The notes: a model not told the origin generated them from the sequence alone. Positions 42,540 to 52,771 are shown, numbered from the stretch's first letter. The stretch is DNA of 64,000 nucleotides from Corylus avellana (GCF_901000735.1 NC_081547.1:18972838-19036837), one strand, 5' to 3'. Program-made: numbers and translations.

Positions 42540-42760
42540 TGTTAAAGTATTGATTAAATTATTAGATTTATCTTTTTCTATCCTCTTAAACTTTTAGAAT
42601 AAGTAGTAGTTTAACATGGTATTAGAACCAAAGGTCTTGAGTTCGAACATTAACTCCGTCAAATTCACTCTCATTTCAATTAAAAATTCAACGAGTTCAC
42701 ACGTAAGGAAGAGTGTTAAAGTATTGATTAAATAATTAGATTTACTTCTTCCTATCAGCT
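42540..42760 (+). mobile_element. TRIM-like mini LTR element
   Basis: A 77-bp LTR (42540-42616; starts TGTTAAAGTATTGATTAAAT, ends TTTAACA) is followed at once by TGGTATTAGAAC, close to the initiator-Met-tRNA primer site. After about 97 bp of inner sequence and a purine tract 'aaggaagag', the second LTR begins at 42714 with TGTTAAAGTATTGATTAAAT but is lost after about 45 bp. The size and layout fit terminal-repeat retrotransposons in miniature. Confidence 0.65.
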
Positions 42761-42789
42761 TCGTTCTAGATGCTTCACAATCGCTGCAA

Positions 42790-43421
42790 ATATCAAAGGA
42801 AGGGTGTATGCACAAGATTTCAAAATGTTTTTGTCTTAAGGTTTGTACCTAGTGTAAGGGCCTATTTATAGGTAGAGAAATATAGTCAGACATATATTAA
42901 GTCTCCTACTTCAATTTAACCTGAGATGTGGAGTTTGATTTGGACTCGGGAAAGCTTGGAATAGGACTTGTATAAACCGGATTTTTCAAGGAGTTCCAAA
43001 TGGACATGGATTGTATTTCCTACTCCAATTCAACTTGAAGTGGGAATCTATTTTGGATTCTCTGGGATAAAATCCAGTCCCGGAAAATCAAGGGTTGAGA
43101 CCCGCAACACTTTTCCTAGAATTGAGAGATAAAGATCTCTAGTACCTTCCGTACTAAAGTGATTGTCTGGCTATCTCGGGAGATGTTTGTCCCGAGGCTT
43201 GTATGTAGTGGATGAACTTTGGTCCCGGGATGTGTCTAATCCCAGGACCCAATCTGGCTATCACCCGTCATGTCCTCCCAAGATGACTCTATTCCCGGGA
43301 ATGACCCATTTAGTATTTTGTACATCTTCCCGAGATATGCCAATCCTGAAGGTCTTGGTATATAGACCCTGAATTGGTAGCTATTCATGAGCTGGTTGGT
43401 TGAGTGAGATTATTCCCAACA
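42790..43421 (-). repeat. Solo-LTR-like block
   Basis: Read on the minus strand the block starts TGTTGGGAATAATCTCACT, contains many cccggga/tcccggg motifs and a TATA-like CTATAAATAGGCCC (about 42860-42875), and runs toward about 42790. This is typical of a Ty3/gypsy LTR. No internal coding region is attached on either side. The left end and target duplication could not be fixed. Confidence 0.45.
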
Positions 43422-43429
43422 AGTTTGGT

Positions 43430-44026
43430 TCTAATTTTTTGAGTTCTTTACTGTTTTGACCATTGTTTTGTAACATTCTAAGAACATTTGTCCTTTTGTA
43501 AAATTCTACAAAGTTGAGGACATTCTTTCATGTAAAGGTTGGATTAATATGGACCATAAGTTCGAAAATGAATAACAATTTTCTTTGCACTGCCATTTGG
43601 TTGAAAAGGCAGGTCCTGTAGTATGAATTTGCTTTTTAAAATACAAAATACTTTTTAGAAAACGAATTTTTATTCACCCTCTCCATGATCCAAATAAACT
43701 AAGATGACATTTTCCTCTTTCATTTAATCCTCCACAAATTTTTTAATAATATTCTTAATTCTTATCATTGTTTAGCTTAGTAAATCCCCCTCCAAGTCAT
43801 CCTAATCAAATCTATAATAATAGCTAATAAAAATTCTATATCTCACTATTGCGACGACACTACTAGCATTGTGAGCAAAAGGAATTTGAGACAAGATAAA
43901 GTATGCTCGTTCAAGCTTAGCCTTAATTGTTCTTTGTAGGCCAAATTCTCAGTGAAACTCTATTTAAGTTTGATATTAATCTAAACATATGCTTGTCTTT
44001 GATATTTTACATAGCTTTGGTTAAGG
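43430..44026. other. Intergenic, no feature recognised
   Basis: AT-rich sequence without coding, RNA or clear repeat structure by eye. Confidence 0.35.
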
Positions 44027-44862
44027 GTGGCAATTCGTGTTTGTATGTTAGGTTCAGGTCGTATCAAGACACGTGTTTAAGACTATATATGTCAACCATA
44101 ATTCAACATATTTAATTAAACGGGTCAAACTTTTCAACTCTAACTCTTTAATTTTGTATCAGGTTCGTGTCAGATTCACGGGTCATGTCAAAAATTGTAT
44201 ACCATTATGCCACGTGTCAAGTTCGGGTCGTGTCGAATCATGAATATAAAATTATATAAGTCAACCTGATGCAACGTGACTTAGTGGGCTGCAGCGAAGA
44301 ACATCAATAAGTAGCGGATAAATACTTCTAGATCTTGATTCTATCAATGATCCAATAAATCTTCTTGACAAACTAGATACTCTCTAGGTTTTAAAGCTAA
44401 ATAGAGGAATAAACTCAACTATGAATAATTCTCATTAATAAAAACCAATAATCAACATATACTCTAAAACTAGAGGCTATATATAAGCATATATTTATAG
44501 CCCCCAAACCCTAAACCTAATAAAATATGACATAAATACCCCCAAACCCAAAACCTAATAAAATAACGAAATAAAGACTCTCAAAACCCTAACCATAATA
44601 AAATAACAACATAAAGTCAGCTAGAAATTAAAAACAGAAAAATAACATAATGTCTCCCCGCCTGCGCTCGATCGCAGGCATGCGGGCGATCGATCGCACT
44701 TCCAGGGACCTGTGTGATCGATCATGTGCTCGATCGCATGATCGGGCACAGTATCAGAATGTGTGTTCTGCGATCTGCATCATTCTCCCCTTGTTGGAGA
44801 GAATTCGCCCTCGAATTCAGCCGGTTCTTTCCACGGTTTTTCGGATTTCCAGTCAACTCATT

Positions 44863-45684
44863 TCACTCACCCTTCCTCAAGATCAAGACAAGGCAACACT
44901 CCAAAATAAACGTGATGCTTTTCATCTTCGAAATACCTTGATGGTTGTCATGAAAGCCCCACACACTACTTGGCAATATCTTGGATTTGTCGTACTTCTC
45001 TTGTTCCTTCTCCCTTCCACGTGCTATGAAAATACTCAAGAACGGGTCAACCATTGTTTCCCTTGTGAGCATATGATTTTCTTCATCTGCATAAAACTCA
45101 CCACAATCATTGTTATGAGAATCGGATAAGATATCATCTACACCTAGGAAATCAACATAACATAAATTTTCATCACTAAAATTAGGTAATTTACCTGAAA
45201 GGTCTTCTTCAACCTCGTCATAATCGCCAATGTCAACCGTGGGTTCTTCCTCTTCCAATGGGTCGTCTTCTTCGAGATAGAGACCGCCAAACATGGAAAA
45301 AAACCCATCTTCTTCATGCTCCTCTGTGGGTCTTTCCTCTTCCCATGAGTCATCTTCTTTGAGCTCCTCATCATAGGTTGGTGGAGTATTCCAATCCACG
45401 AATCTTTGCGAATGATCTTCATCATCTTCATGTCTGAACTCTTCATCAATGAACTCGGATTCCTGAAACTCTTTATCCACAAATTCTCTTTCCTCCTCCA
45501 CAGAATATGGATTTGGTTGATAGATTTGAGGTTCACGAATAATGGTCAAGTTGGCCTGTCGCGGCATCTCCATCTCAATACATGCCCCCCGTCGTTGAGA
45601 TTGCGGCCTACTTGCGACAACCACATTATCTTCATCCACAAAGCATGGAGTTGTTTGATGGTGACAAACTTTAGGGCCACCCAT
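44863..45684 (-). CDS. Acidic ORF of the non-autonomous LTR element
   Basis: A 273-codon uninterrupted frame inside the LTR element. The first third is basic/mixed (MGGPKVCHHQTTPCFVDED). The middle is strongly acidic with many E/D runs (e.g. LYLEEDDPLEEEEPTVDIGD), and the end has VDPFLSIFIARGREKE and a hydrophobic ITFILECCLVLIL. No RT, protease or zinc knuckle is seen. I recall similar sequences as uncharacterised proteins tied to plant gypsy elements, but no function is known. The frame remains open although the LTRs are diverged. Confidence 0.5.
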   Translation of the reverse strand: MGGPKVCHHQTTPCFVDEDNVVVASRPQSQRRGACIEMEMPRQANLTIIREPQIYQPNPYSVEEEREFVDKEFQESEFIDEEFRHEDDEDHSQRFVDWNTPPTYDEELKEDDSWEEERPTEEHEEDGFFSMFGGLYLEEDDPLEEEEPTVDIGDYDEVEEDLSGKLPNFSDENLCYVDFLGVDDILSDSHNNDCGEFYADEENHMLTRETMVDPFLSIFIARGREKEQEKYDKSKILPSSVWGFHDNHQGISKMKSITFILECCLVLILRKGE

Positions 45685-45710
45685 GTTTTTAACTCGGTTT
45701 GTGAAGGCCT

Positions 45711-45953
45711 CTATTTGTTTTCACAGTATCTCCGCGGTCTTGGTTTATGAAAACGAACACTTGGACCATCCATGTCGGTCAAGTGATTGGTAGGGACCCC
45801 GTGTTGGGTGCGCGGAAGCCCCTTCTTCCGCACGGTTAGACCACCAACCTTCTCCTCCATGTGCCGCAAACAAATCGCCGGTTGCTCCTTACGTGTTGCC
45901 TCCGTACGCACATGCACCTCATTCATGTCTGAAAAGCGGTTGCTCTTCCCCAT
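45711..45953 (-). CDS. Leader ORF of the LTR element, probably frame-shifted from the acidic ORF
   Basis: An 80-codon frame starting 31 bp after the LTR primer-site side: MGKSNRFSDMNEVHVRTEAT and so on, basic and arginine-rich. It ends 27 bp before the acidic frame starts, in another phase, and the bases between also translate sensibly (QIEAFTNRVKN). A single indel could therefore have split one longer reading frame. Confidence 0.35.
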   Translation of the reverse strand: MGKSNRFSDMNEVHVRTEATRKEQPAICLRHMEEKVGGLTVRKKGLPRTQHGVPTNHLTDMDGPSVRFHKPRPRRYCENK

Positions 45954-46825
45954 TCATGGAAAGTAATTGAGCTCTGGTACTAGCTGATGCAGCGTGACTT
46001 AGTAGGCTGTAGTGAAGAACATCAATAAGTAGAGGATAAATACTTCTAGATCTTGATTCTATCAATGATCTAAGAAATCTTCTTGACAAAACTATATATT
46101 CTCTAGGTTTTGAAGGAAAATAGAGAAATAAACTCAACTATGAGTAATTCTCATTAATAAAAATCAATAATCAACATAAACTCTGAAACTAGAGGCTATA
46201 AGCGTATATTTATAGCCCATAAACCCTAAACCTAATAAAATATGACATAAATACCCCCAAAACCCTAAACCAAATAAAATAATGAAATAAAGACTTCCAA
46301 AACCCTAACCATAATAAAATAACAACATAAAGTCGGCTAGAAAATAAAAACAAAAAAATAACATAATGTCTCCCCGCGTGCACTCGATCGCAGGCACGCA
46401 AGCAATCAATCCTACTTCCATGGACCTGTGTGATCGATCATGCGCTCAATCGCAGGATCAAGCGCAGTATCAAAACGTGTGTTCTGCGATCTGCATCACA
46501 ACCCTAACCCAACTAATTTAATTAAACGGGTCAGACTCCTCAACCATAACCCTTTAATTTCGTATTGAGTTCTTATCGGATTCGCAAGTCGTGATAAAAA
46601 CTGTCGGTCTTAACTTTAGCCATGATTCACGCACCTACAACATCATGAATGCATATTAAGCAACATTTCTATGTGTGTATTGATGAATCATATTGAAAGA
46701 TGCAGCACTGAAATTAAGATCCATGTGTCACCTTTTTTTATTGTCTAGCGATTTCAAATGCTGCTCTTGATTGTATGAATTTGGTCGTTTACACCTTGGG
46801 TTTTGAGTTTCTACAATGCCTATTG

Positions 46826-47425
46826 GGCTCCTAATGGAGATTGAGACTATATGTTAGGAGGAAGACAATGAACAAAAACTTTCAAATTATGTGAAATAAA
46901 TCTTTGAATAAATTGTCTTGGTTTTGGTAAATATATGGTTTTCTATTCTTAAAATAAAACCAAAGCCAAGGCAAGGAAGAGTCTTGAAATATTGTTTGAT
47001 TTCTTTGACTATGGAAGTGTGGACAGATGTCCAAGGAGGAGGATTATCCTGTAGCGTGTTAAATAAGGGTTTGCACTGTTTTCTAAGGTTTTGATAGAAT
47101 TAGCAACATTGAACCTAATTTTTGTTTGGAACAATTTGATTTTTGTTGTTGAGACCACTAAACCATTGACTTTGATGATTTCTAGAAACGATTTCAAATG
47201 TTTTCAATGTTCCTCAATAGACTTAGAGAAAATGAGAACATCGTCAATGTAAACTATGGAAAAATGACTGAAGAGGTTGAATATTTCATTCATAATATTT
47301 TGGAATTCACTATATATATATGTTTTGAATTTTTGGTTTGCAAATGAAGATTGAGACCATATGGGTTAGGAGGAAGACAATGAAAAATAACTTCCAAAGT
47401 ATGTGAAATAAATCTTTGAATGTAC
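46826..47425. repeat. Direct repeat flanking the RT relic
   Basis: About 85 bp at 46836-46920 (aagattgagac.atatg.gttaggaggaagacaatga..., ending 'tgtgaaataaatctttgaat') recur at 47347-47425 with scattered mismatches. They flank the RT fragment below, so part of that element was duplicated. Confidence 0.6.
46880..47345 (-). pseudogene. Pararetrovirus-like reverse-transcriptase relic
   Basis: The minus strand reads the RT catalytic box YIDD (codons at 47240-47251) with VLIFS after it and NIMNEIFN before it. It continues to a thumb-side block with KLFQTKIRF near 47115. This last block resembles endogenous caulimovirids (plant pararetroviruses) more than Ty3/gypsy. The frame has several stops and no intact domain, so it is an old, inactive genomic copy. 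A divergent Ty3/gypsy origin is the alternative. Confidence 0.45.
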
Positions 47426-47604
47426 TGCCACTTTTGAGTTGTTGAGATGAGTTGCTCGGGTGGATATTAGGGTTGAGGAATGATACCTAACTTCATTAAT
47501 TCTCTTTTCCGTAGACATGACAAAATAATGTTTACAAATAGCAATGTGTCCGGTAGACTTCCGGTATGTCACTGTAGAGTTCCTGCCCAAGTAAGGAACT
47601 CTTA

Positions 47605-47961
47605 GAGCATTCACAATGGACTTTTTATATTTAGCTTTTCTCTAACAATCTAACAAAACTCATGAAAACATCCATTTAACAAGCTTCCTTCTCTACTTTA
47701 TATTTAACTCTTGTCATAAATGCTCCCTATATTCCAAGAGCCAAAAATTAAAAATTAAAAAAAAAATAATTAAACTTATTTTTTACCCTCCTCTCTCTTT
47801 ATTGGTTTAAAACTAATAAAATAATAATATTTAACTAAAATAGAGAAATGTATAGAGAATTTGATCTTTTGGCTCATTTTTAAAGTGGCCCGCTAAATTT
47901 GATAAAGTGATTTTTTCTCTTCAAATTTAGCTTTTATTTGAAGAGTCCATTGTAAATGCTA
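47605..47961. mobile_element. PIF/Harbinger-type MITE (TSD TTA), relative of 3342-3703
   Basis: The left end is GAGCATTCACAATGGACT and the right end, read backwards, TAGCATTTACAATGGACT. It is flanked by TTA at 47602-47604 and 47962-47964. The interior shares 'tatattccaagagccaaaaa', 'aaatagagaaa' and 'tctcttcaaattta' with the gag-inserted MITE. 357 bp, non-coding. Confidence 0.8.
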
Positions 47962-48169
47962 TTAAACAACTACCAATTTTGATAGAAAGTGGTACGGCTG
48001 TGTAAAGTACAAGGTATTTTTTTAAAATTATTTTTCGTGTGCTTTCTTTTTTCATTGGTAATTTATGACATTTTTTCTTATTTATTTATCATGCAAAAAC
48101 TTAGTAATTGTGAGTTTTTTTAGTGCGCTTATATTAAAATGTGCACTTATTAAAAAAAAAAAAAAAATT

Positions 48170-48490
48170 AATGGAATGGTTGAAAGACACATAAGAAGGA
48201 ATGCGGGCCGAAATTACTAGACTTAAGAAATTGATGGAACGAAAGAAAGTCATAGAAGAGAGAACGTGAGCCGAAATTGCTAGACTTAAGAAATTGATGG
48301 AAACGGAACTAGCAAAAATACAAGGCGAATATGGAGAATCAATCTGTCCAATTTCGACTATATTAGAGTTGTACCAAACTAAGAAAGAGTTGTACCAATC
48401 TAGGGAGAAGATGTATCAGGGTGCCTTAACTTTTATCATTTTGCTTATGCTATTTAATGTTAGTGGTAGTAAGCTAATATTAAGATGAAC
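48170..48490 (+). other. Short repeat-containing pseudo-coding stretch
   Basis: A unit 'gccgaaattRctagacttaagaaattgatggaa' occurs twice (about 48209 and 48271). It translates as AEITRLKKLME / AEIARLKKLME and leads into an open frame ending at 48488. The content suggests a coiled-coil fragment, possibly from a transposon protein, but I do not recognise it and a stop separates the two units. Confidence 0.3.
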
Positions 48491-48964
48491 TTCTTCATCG
48501 TCTTGTAAATTAATTAACAATCGTATTCTATAATTTGTTTGCATTTGGTGTTGATTATATTATCACAACATAAGAGTTTGCTCCAGAGTTAGTAAGGTTG
48601 TCATTGTGGAAAACAAAAATGGTATTGTTTCAAAGGCATATTTCTTCTCTCTTGATACATGCTTTCTGAGCAGTTAGAATCTATAAGTAATTTATTAACT
48701 CTATTTTTGTTTCCAAACTGGATTTAAGTCATAATATGGTGGTGGAAGCTCCTACAAGCTATAGTCATATAGAATTATGAAGAATTTGCAAATTAATCAT
48801 CCACAATGGAACAAGTCTGTAACTCCACACTAAATTACTCAAGATGAGAATATTTCAATATTGTAATGGTCTCTTGAAATGCTTGAGTGCAATTTATTCT
48901 AATTTTGCTAAGCAGAGAAACAATAAACACAAATGACCTTATCATGGAGTGATCTGGGAAAAAA

Positions 48965-49325
48965 ATAAGGTTAATGTTTGGTATAAACAGGCTCGGGTCA
49001 TAAACTAGGTAGCCCATTTGACCCGTTTAATAAATGGGTCATAAACGAGTTGACCTGCTTGATTTGTTTATGAAATTATTATTATTTTACATATTGAAAC
49101 GGGTCAAAACGTGTCAAACTAGTTGTGATAGGTTAGGTTAAACTGGTTAAATATATCGCATTTGAGTCTAAACGGGTCAAGCGTGCTGGGTCAGGTTCGT
49201 GTTTAAGGGTTTTGGTATGTTTAACTAAATAAATCGGGTTCAGTTTTACCGTTATCGATTTAGTGGGTCGCGTTGGTCAACCCGAACTTAACCCACTAGC
49301 CCCTTTTGTCGGCCTTAGTAAACAT
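48965..49325. repeat. GGGTCA-type hAT-like repeat, copy 3
   Basis: Dense 'gggtca(t)aaac', 'tgacccgtttaa' and 'gtttaactaaataaatcgggtt' motifs, as in 55944-56520, with worn ends ('cccttttgtcggcctta' at the right). Confidence 0.5.
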
Positions 49326-49610
49326 TAGTAGTAAAGGTAACAAATAATTGACAGATAATTTTTAAAAATAGTATGAGAAGCCAATGGATAATGTTTTCAT
49401 AAAAAAATTAATTTTAATCTATTTTGAAAAAAAAATTCAGAAAAAAACATAATGAATTATGAAAATAATGGAGCATATAATAAGAGAATATGTTAAAGTA
49501 ATGAAAACCTAAGAGGAGAGGTCGTTGTAAATATATTGCGATTTTTTTTTTTTTTTGGGTGGATTAGATGAGCTCTAGTGAAATTGAAACATGCCCATTG
49601 ATAAATAATA

Positions 49611-49946
49611 GGATTAAATTCACTTTACCCCCGAAGTTTTAGGAGTTTTTTAATTCGAACCCTAATGTTTAAAAATTGGCAATGTACCCTCTAATGTTTC
49701 AAAAAATTTCAATTCAAACCCTCCATTACTAATTTCCATCTAATTGGACGGAAATTTTTTTTTTTTTTTAAAAAAAAGCATTGAAGGTAATTATGTAATT
49801 TCATAAATTTCCGTCCAATTTGACGAAAATTAGTAACGAAGGTCTGAATTGAAAATTTTTGAAACTTTAGGCATTGCCAATTTTTAAATATTAGGGTTCG
49901 AATTAAAAAACTCCTGAAACTTCAGGAGGTAAAGTGAATTTAACCC
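49611..49946. mobile_element. Mutator-type MITE with 9-bp TSD
   Basis: 336 bp, almost entirely self-complementary: left GGATTAAATTCACTTTACCC, and the right end read backwards GGGTTAAATTCACTTTACCT, continuing with GAAGTTT.AGGAGTTTTTTAATTCGAACCC in both arms. It is flanked by TAAATAATA at 49602-49610 and 49947-49955. Long terminal repeats with a 9-bp duplication are typical of MULE-derived MITEs. Confidence 0.85.
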
Positions 49947-49997
49947 TAAATAATATTATCATGTGATTTTGTGCTTGATTACTATATCAATTTTATG

Positions 49998-50339
49998 GGG
50001 AAAATCTACTTTACCCCCCTGAAGTTTTAGAGGTTTTTTAATTTGAACCATAAAGTTTAAAAATTAGCAATGTACTCCCCTAATGTTTCAAAAATTTTTA
50101 ATTTAAACCTTCCGTTACTAATTTCCGTCAAATTGGATGGAAATTTTTTTTTTTTAAAAAAAAAGCCTGAAGGTAATTACATAATTTTATAAATTTTCGT
50201 ATAATTTGACAAAAATTAGTAACGGAAGGTTTAAATTAAAAATTTTTTAATATTAGGGAGGTATATTGCTAATTTTTAAACTTTAGAATTCAAATTAAAA
50301 AATTCTTAAAACTTTAAGGAGTAAAGTAGATTTTTTCCC
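49998..50339. mobile_element. Mutator-type MITE, second copy
   Basis: The same family as the element 50 bp to its left: GGGAAAATCTACTTTAC at the left and GGGAAAAAATCTACTTTAC read backwards from 50339, with matching 'gaagttttag.ggttttttaatttgaa' and 'aattttcgt.taatttgac' arms. Flanks AATTTTATG and ATTTTTATC match at 7 of 9 positions, suggesting an older insertion. Confidence 0.75.
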
Positions 50340-50344
50340 ATTTT

Positions 50345-51365
50345 TATCACTGTTTCCCTTTTTTGTACTATCGTCCATCGGCTCGGCTCTCTATTATCTT
50401 TCTTTTTTAAAAAAAAATTTAAAAAAAAAAAATCTTTTCGCTTTTGCCCTTTTTGAGAATATTTAAATAATAATTATTTGTTTAAATATTTGAGGAATGG
50501 AAACAAAATGATTATTATTACTCGTAATGATTCTCTCATGGATATGCTTCCATCCCAGTTAACTCGGTACTTGGAAATGATATAGGTTGCGTATAAAATA
50601 ATATAAAGAACAAAATAAAGCTAAAATATATTTTTGCCCCTAAACTATCATTTCATTTAGACTTATACCCCACTTTCAAACGATCATATCTTTTCGAGTA
50701 GCATTTCTCTTTTGATTTAAATTTGACGATTAATTTAGAGAAATTATACGGACCAAAAATACATTTATTTTTAATAATAATTAGAATTATTATTATAGAT
50801 AAGCTTACTTAGACCTACCCTAAAATGAGTCTATTGAATTGTTTTTTAATATAACCGGAAGGAAAGAGAGAAGTAGAAGGGAGATTCAAACTAATAACCT
50901 CTGTTTTTGTTTCATGTAACGTGATTTTTAAGTTAACCGATTAAACTACTTATTGGAATCAATTGAGCCTATTAAATGGCATACTTAAATATGACCCAAA
51001 AAAAAAAAAAAATTTGTATAAGCCGATTAAGTTATTATTTTATTCACCAACACCCCATTTTGGTCCCCAAATTTGGATGTCTAGTGGTGTAAGTTGGAGG
51101 GTAAATTGGAATAGTAGGTATTTGAAATGAGTCCAATTTCTGTGTGTCCTCTTCAAGCTGATCCAAATTTTGGAGGGCTTCAAGGGGTAATGGGCCGAAA
51201 GAACATCTTTTTCAGTTTAAATATCATCAAATCCCTTATGATCATATAGCCATAGGCCCATACACTACATCTTTCATACTCATATTAAATGATGGCATTA
51301 ATTGTCTTGTTTTTCCATCTAGTTGTAGCTTAATCTAAAATGATAGCATTAATTTTTCTTGTTTT
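50345..51365. other. Intergenic, no feature recognised
   Basis: AT-rich sequence without coding blocks, RNA genes or clear terminal repeats. Confidence 0.35.
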
Positions 51366-51376
51366 CCATCTTTTTT

Positions 51377-51586
51377 ATTTTTGTTTTTTTTTTTTTTTTT
51401 TTAACAAAAGAGTTATCTTTATTGATATAAAATCAATCTGGAGCAAAATGTTTTATCATACAATGCTAAAGCCTAAAGATACAAATTAAAAACTCTACGG
51501 CACAAACAATATTTATGATATACCCAATAGTCTCTAGGGCTATTACAAAACAATTCCTTAGAAATGTCATCATCACCTTAGAAATG
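51377..51586 (-). mobile_element. Possible poly(A)-tailed retroposon fragment
   Basis: On the minus strand about 180 bp end with 'tatcaataaagataactcttttgtt' and a run of A, i.e. a polyadenylation signal plus tail. The flanks CCATCTTTTTT (51366-51376 and 51587-51597) could be a target duplication, but they are A/T-biased. The source transcript was not recognised. Confidence 0.35.
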
Positions 51587-51599
51587 CCATCTTTTTTTT

Positions 51600-52490
51600 T
51601 CTACATGGCAAGCTATTGAGGTATAGTCAAATTGATGTTTTAAGACATTTTACACATTATTCTTTCAATTATTATTATTTTTTTTACAAATCTAATGGAT
51701 CTATTATTGGATTTGTGAACTCATGCAGATCTTACAAAAATTCAATGGTAGATTCATCACATTCACTATACGGAGATGGTTGAGATAATAATTTTTATCA
51801 TTTTTCCGAAGTTTTATTCTTAATAAATAAATAAAAAAGGTTAAGAAAAAGTACATTTATCTCTTTTTAACTATCAAGTAATTTATCATGTGATTCAGTA
51901 GCCTCAAGAAAATTTTTAAAATGGTTGAGCATATATTAGGTCGAGATTACGACTCCCGAAATAAAAATTTTTAATCCTATTAGTATTAGCTGTCTTCAGT
52001 CCCACTCATACCTTGATAGGGTTGAATCAGGTTATAGAAAATGCCTGCTTCTATCGTCTAGGTCTCTCCTGTAAAGATCATAATAGGAAAACACTACTAT
52101 AGTCACGTTCAATTAGAATAACTACAGATAATCTCCTTCACGTAGCTTTTTTACTTTAAAAAAAATAAAACTATCAAGTAATTTGTAATATCTTCTCAAT
52201 CTTTCAATTAAAAAAAAAAAAAAAAACCGCCTCCTTACCTAAATACTATAAAAAATCACACTGTATATACTTTAAAATAAAAGAATGTATAGCATTACAA
52301 TACATATGATAGACATTGAGTCATTATGTTGACTTGTAGAGTAACTTATTTTGACCCGTTCAAACTCCAAAGCACGTGCTGCTAATCAACCTCTCTCTCT
52401 CTCTCCTTCAAATCAAATCATTCCAAAACTTCTTCTTCCCATTCCCCCTTCCTCTGTAGTTGCCCCAGAAAAGATATAACAATAATAATA
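51600..52490. other. Upstream region of the beta'-COP-like gene
   Basis: AT-rich. A short CT run (ctctctctctctcc, about 52391-52404) and an AAT run (about 52480-52495) precede the tandem repeat. No coding block was seen. Confidence 0.35.
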
Positions 52491-52495
52491 ATAAT

Positions 52496-52655
52496 CAATC
52501 TCTGCCGTCCATTCTAACTCGTAAGAGTAATCAACGGGAAAGAGTGCGTCGGGTGACAACATAGGGAGGACTCCTACAAAACTCAATCTCTCCCGTCCAT
52601 GCTAAAGTGCAAGAAAAATCAACGGGTCGGAGTTCATCGGATGACAACATGGGGA
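52496..52655 (+). repeat. Tandem duplication in the promoter region
   Basis: Two imperfect units with an 88-bp period (52496-52570 and 52584-52655). Both run CAATCTCT.CCGTCCAT.CTAA, then AATCAACGGG, and TCGG.TGACAACAT.GGGAG. They end about 100 bp before the TATA box, so promoter elements would be doubled. Confidence 0.7.
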
Positions 52656-52761
52656 GAAGATAAGTCAGAGGTTTGGAAGCATTGAAAAATATTCAAAGTC
52701 AAAAAAAAAACCAAATGAAAAAAATATCCATTATTGCTTAACTGGAAAGCATCCAGAAATG

Positions 52762-52771
52762 TATATAAATA
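52762..52771 (+). promoter_or_regulatory. TATA box of the beta'-COP-like gene
   Basis: TATATAAATA lies 112 bp before the ATG at 52874. Transcription would start near 52795, giving a 5'UTR of about 80 bp. Confidence 0.5.

Larger units (their letters stand above)
44267..46498 (-). mobile_element. Complete non-autonomous LTR retrotransposon (TSD CAACC)
   Basis: Two direct LTRs, 44267-44781 (515 bp) and 45985-46498 (514 bp), both begin TGATGCA and end TGCATCA. The element is flanked by CAACC on both sides (44262-44266 and 46499-46503). The primer site TAGTACCAGAGC, close to the initiator-tRNA complement, lies next to the right LTR on the minus strand. The purine tract AACAAGGGGAGAA lies next to the left LTR. 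The element therefore reads leftward. The inner 1.2 kb lacks RT, integrase and protease, so it depends on other elements. By eye the LTRs differ at roughly a tenth of positions, so it is not recent. Confidence 0.9.
44027..46615. repeat. GGGTCA-type hAT-like repeat, copy 2, split by an LTR element
   Basis: The left part (44027-44266) starts near GGGTGGCAATTCGTG and carries 'taattaaacgggtcaaac' and 'ctctttaattttgtatcaggttcgtgtc' blocks. The right part (46504-46615) continues with 'taattaaacgggtcagac' and 'ccctttaatttcgtattgagttc' and ends '...aactgtcggtc'. The LTR element at 44267-46498 sits between them. Confidence 0.55.
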
